A stretch of DNA of 64,000 nucleotides from Chloroflexota bacterium (GCA_023389575.1 JAEWEG010000054.1:1-64000), one strand, 5' to 3'. Shown: positions 34,575 to 44,044, counted from the stretch's first letter. Numbers and translations: made by a program. The notes: generated from the sequence alone by a model not told the origin.

Positions 34575-35606
34575 TCAGGCGGACGATCGAGGGACGAGAT
34601 CGAAATCGAGGACCTCGCGGCGGGTTGGGCCCTTATGGGAGCCATCGATGCGCGAGAGCAGGAGTTCGGCGGCGCGGCGCCCGGTGGCGTGCGAATGCTG
34701 GTTCAGGGTGGTGAGCGGCGGGTGCACGAGTTTCGCCGCCGGAATGTCGTCGAATCCGGCCAGGGCGATGTCTTCCGGCACGCGGACGCCCAGTTCGCGG
34801 CAGGCGAGGAGGGCACCCATGGCCATCAGGTCGTTGGCGGCGAAGACGGCGGTGGGCCGGGGCGACATGGCCAGCAGTTCGCGCATGGCTTCGTAGCCCC
34901 CGGCCTCGGTGAAATCGCCGCCCCGGACAAGGACTTCCTCCAGCGGCATGTGATGCTCCTCGAGGGCCCGGCGATAGCCCCGGACGCGGCCCTCGCGTGG
35001 GGGCGTGGCGACGCGGCCGGAGATCATGCCGATCCGGGTGTGGCCGCGATCGATGAGATAAGAGACGACGGCCCGGGCGGCGTCTTCCCCAGAGATGGAG
35101 ACGAGGTCGAGCGGCAGGTTGGGCGGGATGACGTCTTCGGCGAGGTCCTGCTGCATAGTGACGGGGGTACCTTCCCGCAGGAGCGGCATGAGGTCGGCGA
35201 CGGTGACGAAGAAGGGCGTGACGATGACGCCGTCGACCCGGTTGCGGCGGGCGGCTTCGAGCGAGGCGAGTTCAATGTCGCGCTCGCCGTCGGTGTTGAA
35301 GGCCAGGACGTCGTAATCGTGGACGCGGGCGGTGTCCTGGATGCCCCGGATGAACTCGGGGTAGTAGGGGTTGGTGATGTCGGGGATGACGGCGGCGATG
35401 GTGAAGGTTTTGCGCGTGCGGAGGCCGCGGGCGCTGTTGTTCGGGATGTAGCCCAGGTCGGCGATGGTGGCGAGCACGCGTTCGCGGGTTTCAGGGAGGA
35501 TGGAGACGGTCTGCACGTCGTTGAGGACGTAGGAGACGATGGCCTGTGACACGCCGGCGGCGCGGGCGACATCACGCTGGGTTGGACGGCGGTTGGTGGC
35601 TGCCAT
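34575..35606 (-). CDS. LacI-family transcriptional regulator
   Basis: 343 residues. The N-terminal helix-turn-helix reads PTQRDVARAAGVSQAIVSYV, followed by the hinge NNSARGLRTRKT. The periplasmic-binding-protein-like sugar sensor fills the rest, ending with GFDDIPAAKLVHPPLTTL. It lies directly upstream of the ABC operon in the same direction, so it most likely represses it until the sugar or its product appears. A TGATACGTATCA palindrome 66-77 bp upstream of its start fits autoregulation. Confidence 0.95.
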   Translation of the reverse strand: MAATNRRPTQRDVARAAGVSQAIVSYVLNDVQTVSILPETRERVLATIADLGYIPNNSARGLRTRKTFTIAAVIPDITNPYYPEFIRGIQDTARVHDYDVLAFNTDGERDIELASLEAARRNRVDGVIVTPFFVTVADLMPLLREGTPVTMQQDLAEDVIPPNLPLDLVSISGEDAARAVVSYLIDRGHTRIGMISGRVATPPREGRVRGYRRALEEHHMPLEEVLVRGGDFTEAGGYEAMRELLAMSPRPTAVFAANDLMAMGALLACRELGVRVPEDIALAGFDDIPAAKLVHPPLTTLNQHSHATGRRAAELLLSRIDGSHKGPTRREVLDFDLVPRSSA

Positions 35607-35671
35607 GGTGATGTCCGTGGTGCGACGTGGAGCCGGATGGAGTGGCTCGTGGTGTGCTAGGTCGATACTGT

Positions 35672-35683
35672 TGATACGTATCA
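35672..35683. promoter_or_regulatory. Candidate LacI operator
   Basis: TGATACGTATCA, a perfect 12-bp palindrome with a central CG, the usual symmetry of LacI-family sites, in the region between the divergent lacI-like gene and the hypothetical gene at 35889. Confidence 0.7.
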
Positions 35684-35888
35684 GTGTAGCAAGGACCCGG
35701 AAACACGCAATCCCCTTCGCGAACTGTTCAGCGGATCGGTGCGGAGTTGTGAATGAAGACCGCTGGGACCTCGACCCATCCGGTGCGGGTGTGCCGTGTG
35801 GGGATCGCTAGAATGAAGTTATCGAGACCCGCATAGTTGGCGTGCCCGAGTCTGGTCGGGTAGTAGGCGCCAGAAGGACAGGATCACG

Positions 35889-36671
35889 ATGTGGCCGCTT
35901 CCGGCGTCCGGAAATGAGCATGAGTCGCGTGTCACGTCCGCTCTGGGCGTGACACGGACGGTGCGCGACGACCGCCTCGCCGTTCTCGCCCACGAATGGT
36001 TGTATGGACGCTTCACCTCCAGGGAGGATTCACCGAATCTCTTCTTTGGGGAGCCCGATCTCTTCGAGGCCGGGCTCAGGGAGCGGCAAGTCGAGTGGGT
36101 ATGGGTTGCCCCTGACAATCGGTCTCGCACCGAGGTGTTCTCCCCGGAAGGGGAGCTCCAGGCGGTGCTCGTCACCAACCAGCGGTACCGGGTGATGTGG
36201 GGTGATGCAGGCGCTTCCCCTCGTTCCCACAAGGGAGGTTGGCCGGCGGATGACCTGATGCCATTCGAGATGTTCAACGATCATGGGCGGTCGGAAGGCG
36301 CGATGGCGCTTACGCATCCTGGCTATTTCACGCATGGGCTCGTGGCGGTCCCAGGTGAGCGGGAGGAGAGGCTGATCGATCCCGTGCTGGGTCGGCCCGT
36401 TCGGAGGCTGCTCCTGGAGTCGACGCCGGAGGCGGCCGCAACCTCATGGCAAGGCACGGATATCCGGACACCAGTGCTTCCAGAGGCTCAGCAGGTCGAA
36501 CTCGCGGTGGACGAAGAGTTCGATGTCATCGTGGCCTGGACGGGTCTGTTCGAGGGCAAACCGTACGCTCAAACCCGGTTTCATGAGTTGGATTTCGATG
36601 TAACGATTGATCCGGCATGGTTCGAGTTGAGCGAAGGGGATTTCCCGATAGCTCGTCCCGCCCTCCGGTGA
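35889..36671 (+). CDS. Hypothetical protein
   Basis: 260 residues, not recognised. No signal peptide or membrane segment is seen. The sequence is rich in Trp, Asp and Glu with beta-like stretches such as VEWVWVAPDNRSRTEVFSP and QAVLVTNQRYRVMW, suggesting a lipid- or polymer-binding beta fold, but this is a guess. An AAGGACAGGA site precedes the ATG. It is divergent from the LacI gene and shares its operator region. Confidence 0.65.
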   Translation: MWPLPASGNEHESRVTSALGVTRTVRDDRLAVLAHEWLYGRFTSREDSPNLFFGEPDLFEAGLRERQVEWVWVAPDNRSRTEVFSPEGELQAVLVTNQRYRVMWGDAGASPRSHKGGWPADDLMPFEMFNDHGRSEGAMALTHPGYFTHGLVAVPGEREERLIDPVLGRPVRRLLLESTPEAAATSWQGTDIRTPVLPEAQQVELAVDEEFDVIVAWTGLFEGKPYAQTRFHELDFDVTIDPAWFELSEGDFPIARPALR

Positions 36672-36879
36672 AGCAGACATCACGCCGCCCGCCGTGTTGC
36701 CGAAAGCGTGCCAAGCTTGCAAGCCGTCAGCTGTGAGGTGATGTATACAGGGAAGCCAGGGGACCGGCGACGACTGACTAGAGGCGCAACCGTTGGCCCG
36801 GTGACCACGTTGGATGAATGACGCTGGCCCGCGAGCGGTGGGCCTGTTCACGTGCCACGATGCCAAACCGGAGCCCTCC

Positions 36880-37659
36880 ATGCCTGTCCACGCCTATCCC
36901 ACCACGTTCCACGCCGACGCCGCGGCGGCGATCGTCGAGTTCTTCGCCGCGCGCGACGAGACCGGCGCCGTGCTGCTGGTCAACTCCTGCGCGCGGGGCA
37001 AGGCGACGCCCGAGAGCGACCTCGACATGGTGGTGCTGGTTCCGCAGGGAACGGTGACCGGCGAGCTTCAAGCGGACTGGGAAAGTTTCCGAGCGTCTGA
37101 CCGGCGGATCGTCGCGTTCCTCGCGTTTGGGCCGTTCTCGGTATTGCACCTCGACATCGAGGAGGCCGTCATTGCCTTGCCCGATCATCCGGAGAACGAA
37201 TATCCGGACTGGTTCGAGCTGATGATCGGCAACTGGCTGGCGTGGGGCGTCGCGCTGTGGGAGCGCGACGGGTTCCATGCCCGGCTGCGCGCCCAGTGGT
37301 TGCCGTTCTATGACGATGCCCTGCGGCGCAAGCGGCTGGGGGAGGTGCGCCGCCAATGCGTGGATTACCTCGCATTTGTCCCGTCCTACGTGGCGCGAGG
37401 GCTGTACTTCCAGGCGTTCTCGCGGCTGTGGCGGGCGTTCCAGCTTTTCCTGCAGGCGTTGTTTCTTTCGCGGCGGACATACCCAATCGCGTACGACAAA
37501 TGGATTCACGAGCAGGTGGGCGACATCCTGGAGTTGCCCGATCTCTACGCTCAACTGCCCGGCCTGTTCGAGATCGGCCATTTCGAAAGCGACGAGATGG
37601 TGGAAAAGGCGGCCCTGCTGCGACGGTTGCTGGACGAGTACGTGCCGTCCGGCGCGTGA
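36880..37659 (+). CDS. Nucleotidyltransferase-domain protein
   Basis: 259 residues from an ATG with GGAG 6 bases upstream; an in-frame ATG 66 bases earlier lacks support. The pol-beta signature is VNSCARGKATPESDLDMVVL around residues 30-50, with the DxD metal site. A helical region follows. It is like aminoglycoside-type or DUF4037-type transferases; the target molecule is unknown. The first Gly-Ser of the usual GSxxxG is replaced by Asn-Ser-Cys, so activity is uncertain. Confidence 0.7.
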   Translation: MPVHAYPTTFHADAAAAIVEFFAARDETGAVLLVNSCARGKATPESDLDMVVLVPQGTVTGELQADWESFRASDRRIVAFLAFGPFSVLHLDIEEAVIALPDHPENEYPDWFELMIGNWLAWGVALWERDGFHARLRAQWLPFYDDALRRKRLGEVRRQCVDYLAFVPSYVARGLYFQAFSRLWRAFQLFLQALFLSRRTYPIAYDKWIHEQVGDILELPDLYAQLPGLFEIGHFESDEMVEKAALLRRLLDEYVPSGA

Positions 37660-37775
37660 TGGGCTGGGCAGGTGAGGCGACTGGCGGAAGAGGGATTGGC
37701 AATCCGGAGCCAGTTGGTATGGTGACCTCATCGAATTCCCGCGTGTCCCATCGTTCCGGGTCAGGAGGCATCATC

Positions 37776-38876
37776 ATGGCAGTGGCGGTAGCAGCGGACC
37801 AGGCGGCAACCAGCGGCAGGGTCGGCATCGTGGATTGCGACGTGCATCCGATGCCGGAGCACATGGACGAGATCCGGGCGTACCTGCCGATGCCATGGCG
37901 GGACCGGTTCTCGGGCGGTGGCCGCGGGTTCTATGGCAACCCGGTGCACGGCTCGCGGCTGGACAGCGTGCCGCCCGGTGGTGGTCCGGCCGGGTCGGAC
38001 CCCGATTTCCTGCGCAGACAACTGATCGAGGAGTTCGGGATCGCCTATGCTGTGCTGCTGCCTCGGGCGTTCTGCAACACGCATCCCGATCCGGACATGG
38101 GGAACGCGATCGCGGCGGCCTACAACGACTGGGTGGCCGAGAAATGGCTGGACAGGAACGACGCCGACGGTGTGTTCAAGGGTTCGATCACGATCAACCA
38201 TCACGATCCGTTGGCGGCCGCCCGGGAGATCGACCGCTGGGCCGGGCACCCGCATTTCGTGCAGGTGATGACCGATTCGGGGGCACGCGCGCCCTTCGGC
38301 CAGCGCCAGTACCACCCGATCTACGAAGCCTGCGAGCGACATGGGCTGCGGTTCGCGGTGCATCCTGGAACGGATGGGATGGGGATCAACGTTCAGCCAT
38401 CGCCGGGATATCCCACGCACTACATCGAGTGGCACACCACGCTCTCGCTGAGCTTCCAGGCGCATCTGGTGAGCATGCTCACGGAGGGAATCTTCGAGCG
38501 GTTTCCGGGCCTGGGCATCACCCTCACCGAGGGTGGGATCTCGTGGCTGCCGGCCCTGATGTGGCGGCTGGACGCGGAGTGGAAGGCGCTTCGCTCGGAG
38601 GTGCCGTGGCTGACGAAGGCGCCATCGGCGTACCTGCGTGACCACGTGCGGCTTTCGAGCCAGCCGATCGAGAACCCGGACAACCCGAAGCATCTCCTCC
38701 AAATGCTGGAGATGATGGATGCTGAGCACATCCTGATGTTCGCCAGCGACTACCCGCACTGGGATTTCGACTCCCCGACTCACGCCTTCCCCAAGCTGCC
38801 GCAAGCCCTGCACGACCGCATCTTCTCGCTGAACGCGCGGGAGTGGTACGGACTGCCCGAAGCGGCGGAGGCGTAG
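37776..38876 (+). CDS. Amidohydrolase 2 family metal-dependent hydrolase
   Basis: 366 residues; AGGAGG is 7 bases before the ATG. The family motifs are VDCDVHP near the N-terminus, a His in FAVHPGTDG, and SDYPHWDFD near the end, which would bind zinc or iron in a TIM-barrel. Members include 2-amino-3-carboxymuconate decarboxylase and other ring-cleavage or decarboxylation enzymes. Three bp separate its stop from a Rieske ferredoxin start, so the two are co-expressed, pointing to aromatic compound breakdown. Confidence 0.88.
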   Translation: MAVAVAADQAATSGRVGIVDCDVHPMPEHMDEIRAYLPMPWRDRFSGGGRGFYGNPVHGSRLDSVPPGGGPAGSDPDFLRRQLIEEFGIAYAVLLPRAFCNTHPDPDMGNAIAAAYNDWVAEKWLDRNDADGVFKGSITINHHDPLAAAREIDRWAGHPHFVQVMTDSGARAPFGQRQYHPIYEACERHGLRFAVHPGTDGMGINVQPSPGYPTHYIEWHTTLSLSFQAHLVSMLTEGIFERFPGLGITLTEGGISWLPALMWRLDAEWKALRSEVPWLTKAPSAYLRDHVRLSSQPIENPDNPKHLLQMLEMMDAEHILMFASDYPHWDFDSPTHAFPKLPQALHDRIFSLNAREWYGLPEAAEA

Positions 38877-38879
38877 GCG

Positions 38880-39287
38880 ATGGGACGGCATATCGTGGGC
38901 AAGGTGGGCGAGCTTCCGGCGGGCGAGCGAAGGATCGTGGAGGCGGAGGGGCGCTCGATTGGCGTGTTCAACGTGAACGGCGAGTTCTTCGCGCTGCGCA
39001 ACAGTTGCCCCCACCAGGCGGCTCCACTCTGCCTGGGCGCGATCAAGGGCATGACGATGCCGAGCAAGCCGGGTGAATACGTGTGGGCGCGGGAGGGAGA
39101 AATCCTGCGCTGCCCGTGGCATGGGTGGGAGTTCGACCTCACCACGGGGCGGTCGATCTTCAACCCGCATCGGATGCGGGTGAAGGCGTACGACGTGACG
39201 GTGGAGCAGCCGGATGACGAGGAAGACGAGTCGGTGGAGACCTTCCCGGTGTCGGTGGAAGACGGCCTGATCGTGCTTCACGTCTGA
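38880..39287 (+). CDS. Rieske [2Fe-2S] ferredoxin-like protein
   Basis: 135 residues. Both cluster boxes are present: NSCPHQAAPLCLG and RCPWHGWEFD, each giving one Cys and one His ligand. Such small Rieske proteins feed electrons to, or form the ferredoxin part of, oxygenases. It is directly downstream of the amidohydrolase in one unit. No oxygenase large subunit is in the window, so its partner must lie elsewhere. Confidence 0.9.
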   Translation: MGRHIVGKVGELPAGERRIVEAEGRSIGVFNVNGEFFALRNSCPHQAAPLCLGAIKGMTMPSKPGEYVWAREGEILRCPWHGWEFDLTTGRSIFNPHRMRVKAYDVTVEQPDDEEDESVETFPVSVEDGLIVLHV

Positions 39288-39438
39288 TCGCGGGCACGGT
39301 CGGCAAGCGAATCGTCGTGGGAGGAGCGCGCTTCGAGCAGCGTGGCGTCGAAAATCGAGCCTGGCGACCGTATCCTTCAGGTGAGGAGTGGCTTCCATAT
39401 CGGATGGTACGCCAGGTCCTGGAGGAAGGGCTCGATTC

Positions 39439-40197
39439 TTGGTCACGATGAAGGACATCGCGCGGCACGCGGGGGTTTCACCCATCACCGTGTCGCGCGT
39501 TGTCAATAATTCGGGGTATGTGAGCAGGGAAACCCGGGAGCGGGTGGAAGCCGCGATTCGCGAACTCAACTACGTGCCCAACCTGATCGCGAGCAGCCTA
39601 CGCTCCCGGCAGTCGGACCTCGATCGCCAGGGGCGCGGAGGACGAGGCCTGGGAGCATGGCTACGGCGTGTTCATCTGTAACACGGACAATGACTTCGCC
39701 AAGGAAACGGCCTACATCGACAAGATTCTCAGCCGCCGGGTGGAGGGCCTGCTGCTCGCGCCGACCCCGGACCCGCGAAGCGAGGATCACCTGTCCCGAC
39801 TGCGCACGCACGACCTCAAGTTCGTGGTGATCCACCGGCGACTCCAGCGGGACACGGCCGAAGTGGTGCGGGTCGATGGAGAAAGCGCCGCCAGGGCCCT
39901 GACCTCGGATCTGATCAAGGCGGGCAGGCGGAGGATCGGGTTCCTGGGACTTCCGTTCACGGATTCCACCAGTATGGACCGGCTGGCCGGGTACAAGGCG
40001 GCGTTGCGCCGCGCCGGAATACCGTACGACCTCAACCTGGTGCGCGAGGGCGATGTCGAGGACGGTAGGGTAGGGGCGGGTCCCGGATGGGGTAACTGGC
40101 GACCCGGCGCCTGCTGGCGATGCAGGCAGGATCGACTGGTCCGTTCCAGGAAGTCATCCTCCAGCCGGAGATCCACCTGCCCGCGGACGCTGGTTGA
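39439..40197 (+). pseudogene. Decayed LacI-family regulator
   Basis: The start (TTG, GGAGGAAGGG upstream) gives an intact helix-turn-helix, MKDIARHAGVSPITVSRVVN, then a shift with loss of about 15 codons near 39610. The sensor domain continues in another frame (GAEDEAWEHGYGVFICNTDN through LNLVREGDVEDG). About 100 codons are then missing. The normal tail (LATRRLLAMQAGSTGPFQEV, ending LPADAG) follows in the first frame, after an in-frame TAA at 40093-40095. Its last 87 bases are nearly identical to a second relic at 41876-41962. It once probably controlled the amidohydrolase group. Confidence 0.85.
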
Positions 40198-40387
40198 GCC
40201 CGCAGGCGGACGGCATGGCCACCTCGCCCAGCCCAGTCCGTGCAATCTACGCTTGCACACAATACCTCGATGGCCGTCGACTCGGCGGACGAGAAGTGAG
40301 TGCGGGATGTGCGATGCCAGCGGACACTTCGCTCGCCGCGGGACGCGGTCGCATAAAGCGGCTCGAACCAGTTGACGGCCTCGTCGC

Positions 40388-41698
40388 TCACATGCCGGTT
40401 TCAAATCGCCAGGCGAGCATGTTCAGGATTGCCTGCCACGAGTTGGCTCCGGCATAGGTGTCGTCGCGAGCATTTCCCCCGAACGGCAATCCATTGAAGC
40501 TTCGAGCAAAGTTCATCGGTTGGTAGGGTGGCTGGATCAGGTGCCCGGCCCCTGGATAGGTCAGGAACTCGTCCGGCCAGGCGCGGTAAGCCGTCCGCAA
40601 CCGGTCCCAGGCAAATTGCGACAGCCCGGCAGATGGCCAAAGTTCGTCCGCCTCGCCAGCGATCAGCATCACCGGGCCGTTGATCGTTTCGACCGGGATC
40701 GTGACCCGCTCGACAGAGGCGGGGTCGTCAACAGTGGTCGATTCGTCGACGTAGGGGATTGGCTCGCCTTGCCAGGTCCAGCCGGGGAACTGGGGGCGGG
40801 AGAAGTCACTCCAGTCGATTCCACTGTGCACAACCCCGCTGCCGGCCACACTAATGGCGGCCCCGAGTTCCGGATAGTATGCCCCCAGCAGGAGTGCGAG
40901 TTCTCCGCCACGCGAGTAGCCAATGACACCGATGCGATCGCGATCTACCTCCGGGCGAGCCTGTAGCCAGGCAATGGCGCTCGCGAAGTACTCCAGGGGG
41001 ATATTTTCCAGGGCATCTGGCAATCCACCGAGCCCAAAGTAGGCGACTCCAAGCGCGGAGTAACCATGCATTGCCAGCAGGCTTGGAACATTTCGTAGCG
41101 GGAGACCGCCTTCGGACCCGCCAAGTACCATGATGGCAGGTTGGGACTCGCTACCGGCGGGAGCGTAATAATCGGCGATCAGGTCCGGTACATCGATCGA
41201 TTCTCGCACAAGATCGTCCGGGACACCGGTGCGGGACGCCATGGCGGTCGCCACAACCGTGTCGTTGTGAATCACCTCGAACTGCACCTCGTGCGGTCCA
41301 AGGATGGAATCGACAAATCCTCGCGACCGGGCTGACCAGACGAAGCCCATGGCGTCGGGTTCATCGAATGTGCCGTCCACAGGTCGGTGAACAGAGCAAT
41401 CAACAAATCCCCAGTCGCTCACTACGTATGTTGCCCTGGAGGAGCCGAAGGTCGCGCCGTTGACAATGATTGTCGCCTCGATCGTGATCTCGTCATCCGG
41501 AGAGAAAAGCCCAACACTGACCCGAAACCGCTCGTCGCGCCGGGTGACCGCAGGCTCAACGAGGATTGATGGTGCGGCGAGCGATGGGGTGGCCTGGGGT
41601 GTTTGGGCCGACGTAACGCGCAGCGGTAAGGTGGCAACCATTGCAGTGGCGCCTGCAATCACCTGACGCCGGCTGATCCGGTGTTCGATCGATCGCAT
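40388..41698 (-). CDS. Tat-exported BAAT/acyl-CoA thioester hydrolase-family alpha/beta hydrolase
   Basis: 436 residues. A twin-arginine signal (ISRRQVIAGATAMVATLPL) and a TPQATP linker begin the protein. The N-terminal beta domain (about 45-165) resembles the bile-acid-CoA amino-acid transferase/thioesterase N-domain. The C-terminal alpha/beta hydrolase has the nucleophile elbow GYSRGGELALLL, the acid in AGEADELWPS and the His in GAGHLIQPPY, so the catalytic triad is complete with Ser. Bacterial export makes a true CoA ester substrate unlikely; an ester or thioester of a secreted compound is likelier. It lies between two decayed lacI genes. Confidence 0.85.
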   Translation of the reverse strand: MRSIEHRISRRQVIAGATAMVATLPLRVTSAQTPQATPSLAAPSILVEPAVTRRDERFRVSVGLFSPDDEITIEATIIVNGATFGSSRATYVVSDWGFVDCSVHRPVDGTFDEPDAMGFVWSARSRGFVDSILGPHEVQFEVIHNDTVVATAMASRTGVPDDLVRESIDVPDLIADYYAPAGSESQPAIMVLGGSEGGLPLRNVPSLLAMHGYSALGVAYFGLGGLPDALENIPLEYFASAIAWLQARPEVDRDRIGVIGYSRGGELALLLGAYYPELGAAISVAGSGVVHSGIDWSDFSRPQFPGWTWQGEPIPYVDESTTVDDPASVERVTIPVETINGPVMLIAGEADELWPSAGLSQFAWDRLRTAYRAWPDEFLTYPGAGHLIQPPYQPMNFARSFNGLPFGGNARDDTYAGANSWQAILNMLAWRFETGM

Positions 41699-41769
41699 CG
41701 GTGGTCCCTTTCATGTTGGTTGCTGCAGAATCCATCGGACCCCATCACACCAGGATTTTATCAAGCAAT

Positions 41770-41977
41770 GCCCGTTGCTCTGTCGAGTTCGACCACAATG
41801 GTATCGCGAAACCGCCCGGTTACCGTTGCCGCTTCTTCCGGCATTGCAGCGAACGCGGCGGACCGGATGGGTCAGTTGGCGGCCCGGCGCCTGCTGGCGA
41901 TGCAGGCAGGATCGACCGGCCCGTTCCAGGAAGTCATCCTCCAGCCAAAGATCCACCTGCCCAGTTCCGGGCGCTGA
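41770..41977 (+). pseudogene. LacI C-terminal relic (second copy)
   Basis: Only the 3' end of a LacI-family gene remains: VEFDHNGIAKPP in one frame, then in another ADRMGQLAARRLLAMQAGST and FQEVILQPKIHLPSSGR before a stop at 41975-41977. Bases 41876-41962 differ from 40096-40182 at only six of 87 positions. There is no start or DNA-binding domain. Confidence 0.8.
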
Positions 41978-42213
41978 TGGGTACGGCGATGACCGGACTC
42001 ATACATTGCCGGCGCCGGTCGTTCCGGGCGGCGTCACGGTTGAGGGCCTGGTTCGGGCCGGATTGTGCCCGCGCGCCTGGACCATATCCGCACCCTTGAA
42101 CCATATGTACTATCCCCGAACTCTGTACCGAGCGAACTCTTGCACGCATGATGGATTGGGACCCAACCGAGCCCGTCACATGGCGGGAGTGTGTGCAAGC
42201 GCGAGGAGACGGA

Positions 42214-43713
42214 ATGCCGGAAGCATCCGCGAAGAAGCCGAACATTCTCATACTCTGGGGCGACGACATCGGGTTGTGGAACATCAGCCATATCAACCGT
42301 GGCCAGATGGGATACGAGACCCCGAACATCGACCGCATCGCCAGGGAAGGCATCGACTTCACCGACTACTACGGCCAGCAGTCGTGCACGGCCGGGCGGG
42401 CCGCGTTCATCACCGGCCAGAACCCGGTGCGCACCGGCCTGACCAAGATTGGTCTTCCAGGCTCCGATTCGGGGCTTCAGGCGGAGGACCCGACGATCGC
42501 GGAACTGTTGAAGCCGCTGGGCTATACCTGCGGGCAGTTCGGCAAGAACCACCTTGGCGACAAGGATGAGCACCTGCCGACGGCGCACGGCTTCGACGAG
42601 TTCTTCGGGAACCTGTACCACCTCAATGCCGAGGAGGAGCCGGAGCATCCGGACTACCCCAGGGATCCGCGGTTCAAGGAGCGGTTCGGCCCGCGTGGCG
42701 TGCTCCATACCTGGGCGCAGCCGGACGGCACGCAGAAGATCGAGGATACGGGGCCACTGACGAAAAAACGGATGGAGACGATCGACGAGGAGATCAACGC
42801 CGGGGCCAAGGACTTCATCTCGCGGGCGGTGGACGACGACAAGCCGTTCTTCCTGTGGTGGAACTCGACCCACATGCACTTCCGCACCCATACGCGGGAG
42901 CAGGACCTGGGCCGCTCGGGCCAGGGGTTCTACAACGACGCGATGCAGTATCACGATGACCTGGTCGGCGAGATGCTCGACCATCTCGACGAGCTTGGGA
43001 TCGCCGACAACACGATCGTGATGTACTCGACGGACAACGGCCCGCACTTCAATGCCTGGCCAGACGCGGGGATCACGCCGTACCGGAGTGAGAAGAACAC
43101 GAACTGGGAGGGGGCGTTCCGCGTGCCGGCCTTCTTCCGCTGGCAAGGACACTTCCCGGCCGGGAAGACGCTCAACGGCATCGTCAGCCACCAGGACATC
43201 CTCCCAACCCTCCTCGCGGCGGCGGGCGAACCGGAGATCAAGGAAAAGCTGCTCACCGGCCACGAGGCCGACGGGAAGACCTTCAAGGTCCATCTCGATG
43301 GCTACAACATGCTCGACTACTTCTCGGGCAACATCGACGAGAGCCCGCGGCACGAGTTCTTTTACATCAACGACGACGCGCAGTTGATGGCGCTGCGACA
43401 CGATGACTGGAAATTCGTGTTCCTGGAGCAGCGGGCGAGCCAGCTTCAAGTGTGGCTGGAGCCGTTTGTCGAATTGCGGGCGCCGAAGCTATTCAATCTT
43501 CGCCGGGACCCATTCGAACGGGCCTCGGTCGATTCCAACACCTACTACGACTGGTACCTGGACCACTCGTTCCTGCTGGTTCCCTCGCAGGCCGTGGTGT
43601 TCAACATGATCCAGACGCTGGTGGAGTTCCCGCCGCGCCAGAAGCCCGCCACGTTCAACCTGGATGGCGTGCTGGAGAAGATGCGGGCGGCCGCCGGTGG
43701 CGGGGCGCACTGA
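42214..43713 (+). CDS. Type I sulfatase (arylsulfatase family)
   Basis: 499 residues from an ATG with GAGGAG upstream. It cleaves sulfate esters with a formylglycine made from Cys58 in the motif CTAGR, where Ala replaces the common Pro of CxPxR. Metal and substrate residues follow in ILILWGDDIG, GKNHLGDKDEHLPTAHGFD (partial) and YSTDNGPHF. No signal peptide is seen, so it may act in the cytoplasm or be exported by another route. No formylglycine-generating enzyme gene is in the window. It stands next to the amidohydrolase group and its lost LacI regulator. Confidence 0.92.
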   Translation: MPEASAKKPNILILWGDDIGLWNISHINRGQMGYETPNIDRIAREGIDFTDYYGQQSCTAGRAAFITGQNPVRTGLTKIGLPGSDSGLQAEDPTIAELLKPLGYTCGQFGKNHLGDKDEHLPTAHGFDEFFGNLYHLNAEEEPEHPDYPRDPRFKERFGPRGVLHTWAQPDGTQKIEDTGPLTKKRMETIDEEINAGAKDFISRAVDDDKPFFLWWNSTHMHFRTHTREQDLGRSGQGFYNDAMQYHDDLVGEMLDHLDELGIADNTIVMYSTDNGPHFNAWPDAGITPYRSEKNTNWEGAFRVPAFFRWQGHFPAGKTLNGIVSHQDILPTLLAAAGEPEIKEKLLTGHEADGKTFKVHLDGYNMLDYFSGNIDESPRHEFFYINDDAQLMALRHDDWKFVFLEQRASQLQVWLEPFVELRAPKLFNLRRDPFERASVDSNTYYDWYLDHSFLLVPSQAVVFNMIQTLVEFPPRQKPATFNLDGVLEKMRAAAGGGAH

Positions 43714-43747
43714 TCGCCAACGCCGTTGCCAGAACACGAATGACCAT

Positions 43748-43784
43748 GACACGAGCCGGGCGAAAGGTCCGCCCGGCTCGTGTC
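43748..43784. terminator. 15-bp terminator hairpin after the sulfatase
   Basis: GACACGAGCCGGGCG / CGCCCGGCTCGTGTC with a 7-base loop, perfect pairing, 35 bp past the sulfatase stop. Confidence 0.75.
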
Positions 43785-43807
43785 GTGTTGGGCCAGCGGG
43801 AGGCGTT

Positions 43808-44044
43808 CTATTCGTCCGAGGGAAGGGATGCCAGGTCGCGGACCGCCTCGGGACCGATGGGTGGCGGATCGACTCCGCCGGGGAGCACGAGCGAGTCGTC
43901 AGCACGCGCGTCGGTCGCGACGTTCACCTTCGCGATGTCGCGGTGCGGGCCACCCGCCTCACCTAACCCCAGTCCCTCCGCGCGATTCCTCGCCGCTATT
44001 GGAGGGACGCCAGACTTCATCGACTTGGCGCGGTCCAACGACAA
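43808..44044 (-). other. Possible gene remnant (minus strand)
   Basis: An open frame of 78 residues whose end reads GGPHRDIAKVNVATDARADD and SLVLPGGVDPPPIGPEA, plausible as the C-terminus of a soluble protein and placed at a bidirectional hairpin like a true gene end. There is no ribosome site and no family match, so it may be a truncated gene or chance. The rest of the 43785-44135 gap shows only the promoter region of the next locus. Confidence 0.3.

Noticed and set aside
40198..40387. Short open frames between the LacI relic and the BAAT gene
   Set aside because: No ribosome site, no domain, and overlap with relic or shadow sequence.
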